Assembly (NCBI GenBank): GCA_020698575.1 | Contig: CM036256.1 | Location: 1,340,910 to 1,404,909 of the forward strand | Source: Bostrychus sinensis | Lineage: Eukaryota; Chordata; Actinopteri; Gobiiformes; Eleotridae | Length of the DNA stretch: 64,000 nt | Reading direction: 5' to 3' | Shown here: positions 12,501 to 20,250 of the stretch, piece by piece | How the letters are laid out: each line of letters opens with the position of its first letter | Position numbering within the stretch: position 1 is the first letter of the stretch | Notes under the pieces: model-generated | Database searches by the model: none | What the model saw: the letters and a program-made list of their open reading frames with translations, nothing else | What the model was told of the DNA's origin: nothing | Translations under genes and position numbers: made by a program

Positions 12501-15500
12501 GCAGAAGACTGGGATCTGACACATGATGTGGAGGCTGCGGGACGTCCTGATGTGGGACAGGACTCTGTCACACTGCTCTTCATCTGTGAACCTCTTCCTG
12601 AAGTACTTCTCCTTCTGTTTGTCAGTGATGAAGCCCCTGACCTCTGTGACCCTCTGCACACACTCAGCAGGGATCTGATTGGCTGCTGCTGGTCTGGAGG
12701 TGATCCATATAAGGGCAGAAGGAAGCAGAGTGCCTTTGATGAGGTTTACCAACAGTACGCTGACCTCTGACCTCTGTGTGACCTCAGAGATGAGCTCACA
12801 GGTGAAATCCAGAGACAGTCTGCTCTCGTCGAGGCCGTCGAAGATAAACAGGAGTTTAGAGACGGACAGAGTCTGTGCTGTGAGTGTCTGTGGATTCAAC
12901 AATAACATAACACAAGTCCAGTCAGAACAACACAAGAATATATTTAAAGTCATAATATTGTCTTTCCATAACAATTAAACATTTCACCACAGTCAGATTT
13001 ATGCCACATCGTCAACCCACAGACAGCAGAGACAGGTTTTGTGAAAGAGCTCCTTGTGTAATCTCACTGTTATTTCAGTTTAGGTCAAATACCAATGGTT
13101 TTACAAAATGTCAAATGCCTGTCACTGTGCAGGACAAATAAAATCTAAAGTTCACAGTCTCACCTTTGACTTGGACAGATTTATGATAGAAAACACAGAG
13201 GTATCTGCCAACAGTTACACACTGGACATACTGAATATACCTTAGACTCTGTGCTGTAGTGTTATATTAAAGGCTTTCCAAATATATGATCTAAATACTA
13301 TGAAAGAGACAGAAGTGAAACTGAAGATAACGGCCCCTCACCTCTGAAGCCAGTGCTGGATGGAACACTTGTATCAGCGTCAGCAGACTGTAGGGCTCCT
13401 CTCTGACCAGGTTCAGCTCTCTGAACGACAGCGGCACCACCAGGTCCACCTCCTGGTTCTCTAAGCCCTGGGCCCAGTCCAGAGTGAACTTCAGAACTGA
13501 GAAGGTCTTCCCCACTCCAGCCACGCCGCTGGTCAGCACCACTCTGATGGACCTCTGCTCCTTCTGTTCCTCCTGCTGCAGCTCCCCCTGCTGTTCTTCA
13601 GTGGGTAACGGTTTAAAGATGTCGTGGCACCTGATGGGAGTTTCCTGGACAGTCTTCTTGTTGGAGTGTGCCTCCAGCCGCCTCACCTCATGTTGGGCAC
13701 TGAGGCCTTCACTGAGGCCCTCTGTGATGTACAGCTCAGTGTAGATCCTGTTCAGAGGAGTTCTACTTCCTGCTCCTTCAGTTCCCTCAGACACACTTCC
13801 ACATCTGCTCTTCACACTCAGCTTATGTTTAAACAAAACCTTCTGGAGCTCTGCACCTGGTGAGAGGGAAATGCAGAAGAGCAGATGAACCAAAAATGTC
13901 CTCATACATCCTGTCTCTAGACTTACCTTGTGTGGTGCTGTGGACCTGCTCTTCATGTGTTGTGTCTGTTTGTGGACACTGGGGCCAGGAGTCTCTTAGT
14001 GACTCTGTCTTTGTTTCTCTGAGGACAAAAACACTTTAATTAGATACATGAATATATTAATGCTCATGATTCAGTGAGTCTTACTGTGAGTCTGAGGGTC
14101 CAGGTTCATGACTGAAGTTTAGATCTCTGTCTTTAGAGCGAGCACTCTGCAGGGACAGCCACCTGGACTCTGAGGCTGCAGCTCTGTGTCTGAGCACAAA
14201 GAAGGTTTTCAGGACTTGTGTGGATGGTTTCTACAAAGATAACTGTTCCTGCTTAATTAGTGTAATTTACTGATTAAATTATAATGTTTATTCCCTTGCG
14301 TTGAACTCATCTAAAACTATCACAGTTCAGTTTTCTTCTTCTTCTGTATACACCATTAATGTCTGACGTGTGTTTGTTTCCTGCTTTGAGCTTTTCCTGT
14401 TTGGTTCTTCAGTGTCTCACGTTGCTGAAGAACTTTAGAACATTCTTTGAACTTTGCTTTAGTTTAATAAAAACACAAAAGCATTTCCACAGATAATCAA
14501 TCCATTAAGCTCAGGTTCAGGTTAGCAACTCCTTTTTGCTACTTCTCTCTGCCTCTTCTAGGCTTTAGACTTTCTATATTCACTTTGTCACATGTCAAGT
14601 TTGGAAGAAGTTTAGCAATAAGTTTGGCTCAAAATTTCAGCTGAATGCCATGTTTTTTGTTTTTTTTATCACCGTACAATGCTTCTCGCAGTGAGTCTGA
14701 AGGATCAGGATCATGACTGAAGTTTGGACCTCTGTCTTTAGACCAGTTACTCTTCATGGACAGATGACTGGACACTGAGGCTGCTGACCTGTGTCTATAA
14801 AGAAAAGTTAGTTATTTCAGAGTTTCCCATTCTTTAAAAAGCCTATGGCAGACAGACAGTGCTTCTGATCTGGGGTCAGTCTGAGCCCTGCAGCTCCTCT
14901 AGTGTACATCCGAGAGGAACGGAGAGATACGGAGTGCGATGTTATCATCAGGGCTAGCCTCACTGAGCGTGTGAGGAGACAACGCTTGTAGCTGAGCGCA
15001 GACGAGTGTTATTTTAGCAGCTGTTATTCAGAAAAAAGTTAAACACATCAGGATTTATTAAGAACATTTGCACAATCAGCTGCACCATTTATTTGTTTAT
15101 TACAAACCACCTCTTTAAGACTATTGAGAACCTACTTTCAGGTTTGTAAGTGGCCACAGGTAAATTGGTGAGGCTGGGCTGCTTCCTTGTGGTCTTGCTG
15201 CTGAGGTGAGATTATTAGGGCCTGACTAAACGACTGTGACATATCAGCAACAGATTACTGTCTTTAATTAGTTGTAATACAAGTTTACAGAAATCTCTCC
15301 TGTCTCTCACACCACTGAAGATCTGATGTGGGAACTACTACTGTTCTGTCTTCCTGCAACACTTGAGTTTCTTTTTTATTATTATTATTTTACTAAACTG
15401 CAACTATACAGAAAGAGAAAATATCTGAGGTACTCTGGTCGTTGCTGCAATTTTTAATTCAACGCCAACGCGTTTCGACTGCATCAGTCTTCATCAGGGC

Positions 15501-16716
15501 ATTTGTAGTACAGGTGCGTGAACATGATTTTTAAAGAGACAAGTCATGTGATCAGTCATGTGACAGACACATATTACTTCAAAGCACATATCAAAGAAGC
15601 ATCAAGCATCAGCCCAGTTTCCTGTCCTGAAGAGCACCTGGTATGGCATGCACCTGATGAAATCCAGTGAGCACTCCTTTGGGGCTGTGCAATTAATCGA
15701 ATTTCGATTACAATATCGATTATTATTACACCCTACGATTACAAAAATTATGTAATTGAGAAAAAACGATTAATTACACTAACTTTGAAATGTGTTTTGA
15801 ATGTTCGCTCACGCTCCACCCCTTCCCTCTCAAAGCCTGCGCTGTTAGCTACAGGCTAGGCTACATGTGGAGAGTTGTTACCAGAAACATGGCAGAAAGA
15901 GAACAAAGAGAAATGCTTGGTTAGCAGAAAAGGCAAGAGAAATCTGTTGTTTGGGAGCACTTTGGGTTTGAAGAGAAAGACGTTGAGCGTTGAGGGTTGT
16001 GGAAACCATTTCTATCCCCTACTGGACCGGAGAGGGTGGTTGTCTAATAACACGGTGAGTGCAGTAGTTTCATGTTTACTTGGCGTTTTGGCTCTGGTTA
16101 CAAGTGTACAAGTTGTGCACGTACGATATAGCCTGTGGCGCTTGACTTTATCAGCTACTTTATCAGCTACCAGTGCACACCTGAGCGCTGTGGGTGTGTC
16201 TTGGGCTGGTGCGGCCACGGAGCAATGCTAGTGGTCCCTATAGGCAGAACATGAAAACGGGGCTAGAGAGTGTGCACTGGTCCTTGCCTCCGTAAACCCT
16301 TTCATGGCGCCCTGGTGCCGTGAGCTTAAACGCGCACTGTTGCCGAGGGTTCTAGCGGTGTCACAGCAGCAAGTCTGCCCAGCCCCAGAGCACTGGAGTC
16401 AGACTTGGACACTGAAAAAGTCTCATCCAGCTCAAACAGCGCTGGTGGTGTGAGCATCCATGAGAGCTGATAACAGTGTGTATGTATTTGCATGCATGCA
16501 GTTAAAGATGGGTAACACATGCTTGAAATGCAGTTACAAACCGCGTTTAGGACAATAAAAAGGTGAACTAACTCCTGTCTGCGGTCATCACTCAACCCAG
16601 ATCATTTAAACAGACTGGTATTCCTGGCAAAAAACCTTAAAAACATTAGTCATGTTCAGCTGCCCTAAACCTGATGTTTTTATGCTATGAAGGTGGACCA
16701 GCAAGTTTTAAGTTTA

Positions 16717-16755
<39 letters not shown>

Positions 16756-18250
16756 CATGTTACTGGAATTTAAATAATATAGACTACTTACTTGAGACGA
16801 GGAATTATTTTATTTATTAAATAGTTGCTATACTACATAATAGTTGATATGTTCATATCAGTATATAGCAGTTCACTCCATTTGTTTACAAAAGTGACCA
16901 AAGTTGGTTTACTAATATTTTGCACCTTTTTATTTATGTGTAAAAATATATATTTTACATTGTTTTGTTCAAAAGAATGTTAATGAATAATCGTTTGAAT
17001 AATCGTGATTTCAATTACGTCTAAATTAATCGTGATTATTATTTTTTCCATAATTGAGCAGCTCTACACTCCCTGCAACTCTTCTTCTGCAACTATATAG
17101 ATTTGTGATTTATGATGGCAAAATATTGCTTACAGTGAGTCTGAAGGATCAGGTTCATGACTGAAGTCTAGATCTTCTTCTTTAGACCAGTTACTCTTCA
17201 TGGACAGACGACTGGACTCTGAGGCTGCTGCTCTGTGTCTGGAGAAAAGATAATCTGTTGTTACTTTAAAGACGTCTTCACTGTCAGCTGTGTTTAAAAA
17301 TATGTTTGATTTATTTGCAGTTTTCTTCTTTCAGGCCGTTGTTTGTTAATCCTTGAAACATAGATAAAGTATAACACAGATAACTGCATAAGGCTCCTAC
17401 ACATCACAGATAAATACATACTGTAGAAATAAGTGTTGTTGTGAAAAGTGATGAGCAGCTGAAGGCTGTGATTTAACAGGCTCTGAATGAAAAATGACTG
17501 GACTCACTTTGTCCCAGAGGGATCCGGCTCAGTGCTGCCCCCTGGAGGTTCTTTTATGGATAAACCTCTTTATCTGAGACACAGAAGACTCTGCTCTGTC
17601 TTCATCCATTTCCTCGTCGCTCAGCCTGGAATATAAGTCAGAGTAGTTCAGAGTAATTAACCTGAGACTAGTTTCTGATCTAAAGTATTGCTCTGTCACT
17701 GATGGAAACTGGACAAACAGGAAACACAGTGACTCTGCACAGCTTCATTCCTCACGACACACCTCTGAATGCATTTATTTTAAAAGCCTCATGTATTTAA
17801 AGGTTTAAAAGAAGGTATCTGGATATAGTTCTGTAGAAGACGTTTGGACTCAAAGAGACACTTCTGCCTGGACTCACAATGTGCTGCCAGTTGTAAACTT
17901 AACGCTGTAATTTGACTGAAAAAGTCATTAAAAGCAGGAGCCTGGTGTCACACACAGTTCTCTGACTTCTCATGAATATTCACACTTTTCTATTGATTTA
18001 AACTGAAAACACAGTTAACACGAAACTATACAGACTTTAAAAACAATCTCTTTAAGAACAAACTCAGACTCACCTCGGATCAGACGCCTCAGCTCCAAAT
18101 ACTTTCACCTCTGTCACACACCTGAGTCACATGACCAGCCCCTCCCCTCTGTGTTTCACTCACACAGCTGAGTCACATGACCAGCCCCTCCCCTCTGTGT
18201 TTCACTCACACAGCTGAGTCACATGACCAGCCCCTCCCCTCTGTGTTCAG
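1..18250 (-). CDS. NLR gene A (FISNA-NACHT-LRR, NLRC3-like), 3' end outside window, probably frameshifted
   Basis: Gene-level entry for the left NLR gene. Exons in transcription order: about 18121-18074 (non-coding), 17625-17508 (ATG), 17238-17134, 14794-14690, 14189-14085, 14018-13927, 13856-13342 (FISNA and Walker A), 12887-11557 (Walker B to end of NACHT region), then LRR exons 11457-11284, 10538-10365, 8027-7854, 6530-6357 and 818-645; more exons must lie left of position 1. Fish NLRs of this class are cytosolic innate-immune receptors in which NACHT binds ATP and oligomerises and the LRRs sense or autoinhibit. Frame is continuous across the joins except for a 2-bp deletion in the ATG exon, which stops translation after about 26 codons. 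Initiation at the Met in exon 17238-17134 (LSMKSN) would give an N-terminally shortened but otherwise intact receptor. No CARD or PYD was seen. Confidence 0.85.
110..265. repeat. 28-bp minisatellite, short array (about 5 copies)
   Basis: Direct repeat with unit TGTCCCTCCTCTGTACCCAT followed by ATATCCAC. It includes truncated units near 200-235. It lies in the alpha intron left of LRR exon 645, inside the RTE-like LINE relic. Confidence 0.95.
645..818 (-). CDS. Gene A LRR exon 5 (CDLS type beside a beta intron)
   Basis: A 174-bp exon encoding LERCDLSESSCSSLASAL and LTHLDLSWSKLSASVVKHL. Donor G|GTGAGT. It is the one exon that breaks the rule that CGLS exons have beta introns on their right, which suggests a past gene conversion or crossover. 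Transcription continues leftwards into the minisatellite intron and off the window. Confidence 0.88.
819..1530. other. Beta intron body (gene A, left copy)
   Basis: Conserved module sequence, including a block (about 960-1320) that recurs at 9450, 25660, 37510 and 43690. It lacks the hAT MITE. Its 78-codon open frame is not considered a gene. Confidence 0.6.
1809..2605 (+). pseudogene. LINE ORF1 (RNA-binding type), broken
   Basis: Begins MSRSNSKKMHQNDEDYVSME, stops at about 1893, and resumes in another frame from about 2075. The later part has the ORF1 hallmarks SRQNNVIIDGL, IERAHRIGN, RPIVVKFLRFKDKELIL and GIYVNEDFS, an RRM plus C-terminal domain arrangement like L1-type ORF1 proteins. At least one stop and a frameshift. 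Confidence 0.6.
2678..3649 (+). pseudogene. LINE ORF2 part 1, AP endonuclease, catalytically damaged
   Basis: 323 codons. FSILHINVRSLSKNFDTL gives the N-terminal Asn of an APE-type endonuclease; IYRPPN, DDFNVN and DHCSIF are the later motifs. The usual GLTETWL motif reads GLTVTWLSEN, so the catalytic Glu is Val, and the usual GDFN reads DDFN. The frame is lost near 3649. Confidence 0.8.
3650..5700 (+). pseudogene. LINE ORF2 part 2, reverse transcriptase, several frameshifts
   Basis: RT motifs appear in shifting frames: YRPISVLPTISKVLEKLVYQ (about 4385-4445), QYGFRKKHST (about 4490), a FLDLSKAFD-like block damaged near 4600, CGLPQGSILGPLLF (about 4765-4805), FADD (about 4857) and the thumb region ARFLGVLVDESLSWKSHI (about 5078). 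The C-terminal domain runs to about 5690. Not translatable as one protein. Confidence 0.8.
5828..5877 (+). other. Stem-loop in the LINE 3'UTR
   Basis: GGAGATTGCCA (5828-5838) and its exact reverse complement TGGCAATCTCC (5867-5877) flank a loop that contains a smaller CCCCTTGAGGG stem. The same structure is kept in the other copy at 41556-41602. In related LINEs such hairpins near the tail are recognised by the reverse transcriptase. Confidence 0.6.
6357..6530 (-). CDS. Gene A LRR exon 4 (CDLS type)
   Basis: A 174-bp exon encoding LERCDLSESSCSSLASAL and LTHLDLSRSNLSASVVKHL. Donor G|GTGAGT. An alpha-type intron lies on its right side and a beta-type intron carrying a LINE on its left. Confidence 0.88.
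6957..7740 (-). mobile_element. RTE-like LINE C-terminal relic containing a 28-bp array
   Basis: The minus strand right of the intron reads RRLMDAEEEDMKLVGVREED then ERVRGSRGF, PEREQPKGKED: a decayed copy of the fish RTE-type ORF2 tail. The right part (7473-7740) is a relic of the preceding ORF2 region. The minisatellite sits between the two, replacing part of the ORF. Family assignment is from memory of the motif, not a search. Confidence 0.5.
7130..7472. repeat. 28-bp minisatellite, about 12 copies
   Basis: Same unit as the other arrays, with occasional TAGATCC in place of TATATCC and CTGCACCC in place of CTGTACCC. It is in the alpha intron between LRR exons 7854 and 6357. Confidence 0.95.
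7854..8027 (-). CDS. Gene A LRR exon 3 (CGLS type)
   Basis: A 174-bp exon encoding LERCGLSESSCSSLASAL and LTHLDLSRSKLSASVVKNL; it is the only copy with Asn in the KNL position. Donor G|GTGAGT puts a TGA immediately in frame if not spliced. Confidence 0.88.
8234..8747. mobile_element. hAT-type MITE in a beta intron
   Basis: 514 bp, ends TAGAGCTGGGAA... and ...GATTCCCAGCCCTA, flanked by the perfect 8-bp target duplication ATTTCTAA (8226-8233 and 8748-8755). Inverted ends plus an 8-bp duplication are diagnostic of hAT. Confidence 0.8.
8748..10364. other. Beta intron body (gene A)
   Basis: Sequence shared with 36812-38475 and in part with 43632-45854. No LINE at the 1531-type site; the junction near 10018 reads ATTAAGTGTCAA. 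Confidence 0.6.
10365..10538 (-). CDS. Gene A LRR exon 2 (CGLS type)
   Basis: A 174-bp exon encoding LESCGLSESSCSSLASAL and LTHLDLSRSNLSASVVKHL. Acceptor TTATTCAG, donor G|GTCAGT. It belongs to the family of nearly identical LRR exons. Failure to splice at this donor would add an open tail starting SVHCLLLLQALVLSAAD. Confidence 0.88.
10539..11283. other. Intron between LRR exons 1 and 2 of gene A
   Basis: AT-rich. Matches 46630-47332 of gene B. No gene or transposon ends recognised. Confidence 0.5.
11284..11457 (-). CDS. Gene A LRR exon 1 (conserved first LRR)
   Basis: A 174-bp phase 2-2 exon encoding 58 residues, about two LRRs: LCKCSLSETHCEVVASVL and LRELDLSRTNLTDSGVSL. It differs clearly from the homogenised downstream LRR exons and is nearly identical to exon 47506-47333 of gene B. 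Donor G|GTCAGT. Confidence 0.88.
11557..12887 (-). CDS. Gene A exon 8, NACHT Walker B through NACHT-associated helical region
   Basis: A 1331-bp exon with acceptor ATCCACAG and donor CG|GTCAGT. It opens with TLTAQTLSVSKLLFIFDG; LFIFDGLDESRLSLDF is the Walker B and following acidic segment. ALIWITSRPAAANQIP is the sensor-1 like strand, and RFTDEEQC, ILLKLGRLAFEHLQ, FVHLSVQEFLAAVY and SALAYMLQMSE follow as the winged-helix and helical parts typical of fish NLRC3-like proteins. It is 30 bp shorter than in gene B, lacking ten codons at the KRKY segment. The frame is open throughout. Confidence 0.92.
12888..13341 (-). other. Gene A intron inside NACHT (454 bp, uninterrupted)
   Basis: Phase-0 GT-AG intron between Walker A and Walker B. 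It serves as the empty site for the 9.5-kb insertion in gene B. Confidence 0.8.
13342..13856 (-). CDS. Gene A exon 7, FISNA domain and NACHT Walker A
   Basis: A 515-bp exon. The FISNA part includes LNRIYTELYITEG, HEVRRLE and RCHDIFKPLP. NACHT begins with VVLTSGVAGVGKTFSVLKF, whose GVAGVGKT is a complete Walker A (P-loop) for ATP binding, followed by FTLDWAQG and FRELNL. The donor G|GTGAGG interrupts NACHT after HPALASE in phase 0, before Walker B. In many fish NLR-C genes FISNA and the whole NACHT share one large exon, so this split is notable. Confidence 0.9.
13927..14018 (-). CDS. Gene A exon 6, linker before FISNA
   Basis: A 92-bp exon with acceptor GTCCTCAG and donor G|GTAAGT. Spliced in frame it reads ETKTESLRDSWPQCPQTD and continues through HSTTQ into GAELQKVLF of the FISNA exon. 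The intron to the next exon is only 70 bp. Confidence 0.7.
14085..14189 (-). CDS. Gene A exon 5, third 35-aa N-terminal repeat
   Basis: A 105-bp exon with acceptor GTGCTCAG and donor A|GTAAGA, encoding LSLQSARSKDRDLNFS and HEPGPSDS. It keeps the same phase as the other two copies. Confidence 0.75.
14690..14794 (-). CDS. Gene A exon 4, second 35-aa N-terminal repeat
   Basis: A 105-bp exon with a TTATAG acceptor, encoding LSMKSNWSKDRGPNFS and HDPDPSDS. Aligned with its sister exons the donor would be T|GCGAGA, a GC rather than GT donor. The same change is present in gene B, so if used it is an old GC-AG intron; otherwise the exon is skipped. Skipping would keep frame because the exon is 35 codons in matched phase. 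Confidence 0.6.
14795..15679. other. Gene A intron 3, left of the hAT element
   Basis: Non-coding; matches 60374-61251. Around 15470-15500 it carries CAACGCGTTTCGACTGCATC then GTCTTCATCAGGGC, a dispersed fish repeat motif also related to the foldback at 46405-46613. Confidence 0.5.
15680..17066. mobile_element. hAT-type non-autonomous element in gene A intron 3
   Basis: 1.39 kb, ends TGGGGCTGTGCAATTA and TAATTGAGCAGCTCTA, flanked by CACTCCTT/CACTCCCT (7 of 8 match). A plus-strand remnant near 15889 reads QKRQEKSVVWEHFGFEEKDV between stops, a BED-type hAT transposase N-terminus. The element contains a (TAA)n tract at 16718-16754. The same insertion is in gene B, so it predates the duplication. 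Confidence 0.75.
16718..16754. repeat. (TAA)n microsatellite
   Basis: About 12 TAA units inside the hAT element; shared with gene B. Confidence 0.9.
17134..17238 (-). CDS. Gene A exon 3, first 35-aa N-terminal repeat
   Basis: A 105-bp symmetric (phase 2-2) exon with acceptor TCTCCAG and donor GTAAGC. It encodes LSMKSNWSKEEDLDFS and then HEPDPSDS, the short repeat that precedes FISNA in fish NLR-C proteins. Its internal ATG is a possible rescue start for the frameshifted gene. Confidence 0.75.
17508..17625 (-). pseudogene. Gene A exon 2, start-codon exon with a 2-bp deletion
   Basis: The exon is bounded by a TTCCAG acceptor and a GTGAGT donor, with the ATG at 17609-17607. Translation starts MDEDRAESSVSQI, the usual N-terminus of fish NLRC3-like proteins. 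It is 118 bp long against 120 bp in gene B. The missing CA dinucleotide around 17570 shifts the frame, and a TGA follows within the exon. Gene B reads through to PDPSGTK. Confidence 0.75.
18074..18121 (-). other. Gene A exon 1 (non-coding), start uncertain
   Basis: A G|GTGAGT donor lies at 18073-18068 on the minus strand, preceded by GC-richer sequence without a usable ATG. The next good acceptor leads to the ATG exon at 17625. The 5' limit is arbitrary here because the transcription start cannot be read from sequence. Confidence 0.4.
18122..18246 (-). promoter_or_regulatory. Promoter/5'UTR tandem repeat of gene A, three copies of a 46-bp unit
   Basis: Three direct copies (about 18122-18167, 18168-18213, 18214-18246, the last shortened) lie just upstream of the donor of exon 1. 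Each unit has the core TGAGTCACATGACC, which overlaps an AP-1-type TGAGTCA with a TCACATGA M-box/E-box of the MITF/TFE type, followed by a CCCCTCCCC box of the Sp1/KLF type. Gene B has only two copies at the same place. Motif assignment is by consensus, and the transcription start is not known, so the repeat may be promoter or 5'UTR. Confidence 0.5.
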
Positions 18251-18711
18251 GCCCTGGTTTGGTGGAATGAGCCATAACTCACTAAAGCTAAACTCAGAGC
18301 TACAAGTTTAAAGTTAGCTCTAAATAGTTGATGGTGTATATTAGCAGTTTGAGGGAGAGAATAGTGCAGACGAACAGAGCAAGACGAGCTCATGAAGAGA
18401 TGTTGTTGCTCTCGGTCTGAGTTTGCTCCAGGTCTTAATCACAAACAAACACTAACGACTTACCCCAAGCTCTTTATATAAAACCCAGCTGTTCTCTCCA
18501 AACCCTACTGCTTATTCCAACACAGTTCCACAGGGCTTCATTAGTCATTCTAAATCCAACATGACACTTCAGGATATATTAGTTCATTGTAGGAACTCTG
18601 TGGTCTTTATGAAGCAGCTCTGTGTCTCACTTCCTGAGCTCGTCCCGCTGCTCCCATTAAGAGAAAATAAAAACAACAGGAGGCTCATTTTCTAATTGTC
18701 CGTCACGAGAC
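18247..18711. other. Intergenic gap between gene B 3' side and gene A promoter
   Basis: No gene recognised. This sequence lies upstream of gene A; its first part has a matching copy upstream of gene B (63776-64000), so it travelled with the duplicated promoter. Confidence 0.5.
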
Positions 18712-19336
18712 GAGTTTATTCAGAGAAATCCAGCTCCATGTTTCTGCAGACGTACATCCACTCACCTTTATTTACCTGGACATTATTTAAACAGGTGAAC
18801 CACTACAGCAGTGTTTCTCAGTATTCATATTTCTAAAGACACAGTTCCTCTGTTTTTGTATAAATCCAGAGTTTTGCTTCAGCAGCACTGTCATTCCTGA
18901 TCATTCTGAGTTTACAACAGTGGGCTATGTGTGTATCTGGTAATTAGACATGGACTTTCCAAATGGATTTATGGATTTATGGACTTATTTCTTCCTCCAG
19001 CGACCCACTGTCAGGTCCCGGCCCACAGCTTGGGAAACACTGCTCTAGAGTCTGTGAGTGGAACAAAGTGCTGGCTTCCCTCTAACACAGCCACACAGAA
19101 TCTGCGTTTGTACAACAGGATGTGTATGCTTCTTTCCCACATGAACACTGTACAGTTTTTAATAAACATTTAAAAATAAAATCTCTACAGAAAATAGCGT
19201 TTGTTTGGACGCTGCTGGCGCCTTGTTCTTTTGAGTCAGATCACACAGAGTTACACTGATAATACAGGTCTTACTGCTTCACATTTATCACTTTGGTCCA
19301 GAAACAGGAGACACAGACAGGAAACACACTTCAGAC

Positions 19337-19369
<33 letters not shown>

Positions 19370-19485
19370 TTCCCTTTATACTGTATGAAGCCCCCTCTCT
19401 GCTCTTTTTTTTTTTTTTTTTTTTTATCTCAGTGGGATTTTCTCGCACCACTTTTCCCTACAGCCTTGTTTACTCCAGCAAAGAA
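18712..19485. other. Possible 3'UTR of gene B plus microsatellites
   Basis: On the minus strand AATAAA motifs occur near 18715 and 18767. A (TAG)n tract (19338-19369) and a T-run (about 19407-19425) are present. No exon with a known domain was found. Confidence 0.3.
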
Positions 19486-19908
19486 GTTGGTCCTGGTTCA
19501 GTCCTGATTTAGTCCTGGTTTAGGCTTCTTTTAGTCCTGGTTCAGTCCTGATTTAGTCCTGGTTTAGGCTTCTTTTAGTCCTGGTTCAGTCCTGATTTAG
19601 TCCTGGTTTAGGCTTCTTTTAGTCCTGGTTCAGTCCTGATTTAGTCCTGGTTTAGGCTTCTTTTAGTCCTGGTTCAGTCCTGATTTAGTCCTGGTTTAGG
19701 CTTCTTTTAGTCCTGGTTCAGTCCTGATTTAGTCCTGGTTTAGGCTTCTTTTAGTCCTGGTTCAGTCCTGATTTAGTCCTGGTTTAGGCTTCTTTTAGTC
19801 CTGGTTCAGTCCTGATTTAGTCCTGGTTTAGGCTTCTTTTAGTCCTGGTTCAGTCCTGATTTAGTCCTGGTTTAGGCTTCTTTTAGTCCTGGTTCAGTCC
19901 TGATTAAG
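19486..19908. repeat. 44-bp minisatellite, about 9 copies
   Basis: Unit built of AGTCCTGGTTCAGTCCTGAT, TTAGTCCTGGTTTAGG and CTTCTTTT; the GGCTTCTTTT mark recurs every 44 bp nine times between 19523 and 19875. The unit itself contains three AGTCCTG subrepeats. Confidence 0.9.
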
Positions 19909-20250
19909 TCTGACAAAGCTTCACTTTGACAATGATCTGAAGCGACTGATGGTAGAAGTCGGCTGTAGCCCGGGCCTGGCGTCACTGATGTCATTAGACC
20001 CTAATTAACGCTGGTGTTGTGAGCTTCATGGGCACTGGTTGAAAAATAACGAACAAATAGTTGAAACAGATTTACACTGAAATAAAGACACACGTGAACA
20101 AGAGCAGAGCCTTCCTTTCACTCAGATGTTGTTCTTAGAGAGGCACTGCCTGATTTTTATCAGAAAACTCATTCAGTCCACAGCAGTCACCTCTGGAAAA
20201 ATAGTTTTTCTGGTTATTCATATAATGTTCAGTTTTTCATCACTATGTAT

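Noticed and set aside
11224..12978. Plus-strand frames opposite the NACHT exon, also at 47273-49021
   Set aside because: Antisense shadows of a strongly coding exon.
15875..16231. 118-codon plus-strand gene in the hAT element, also near 61489
   Set aside because: Wrong frame of a decayed hAT transposase N-terminus; the correct frame has stops.
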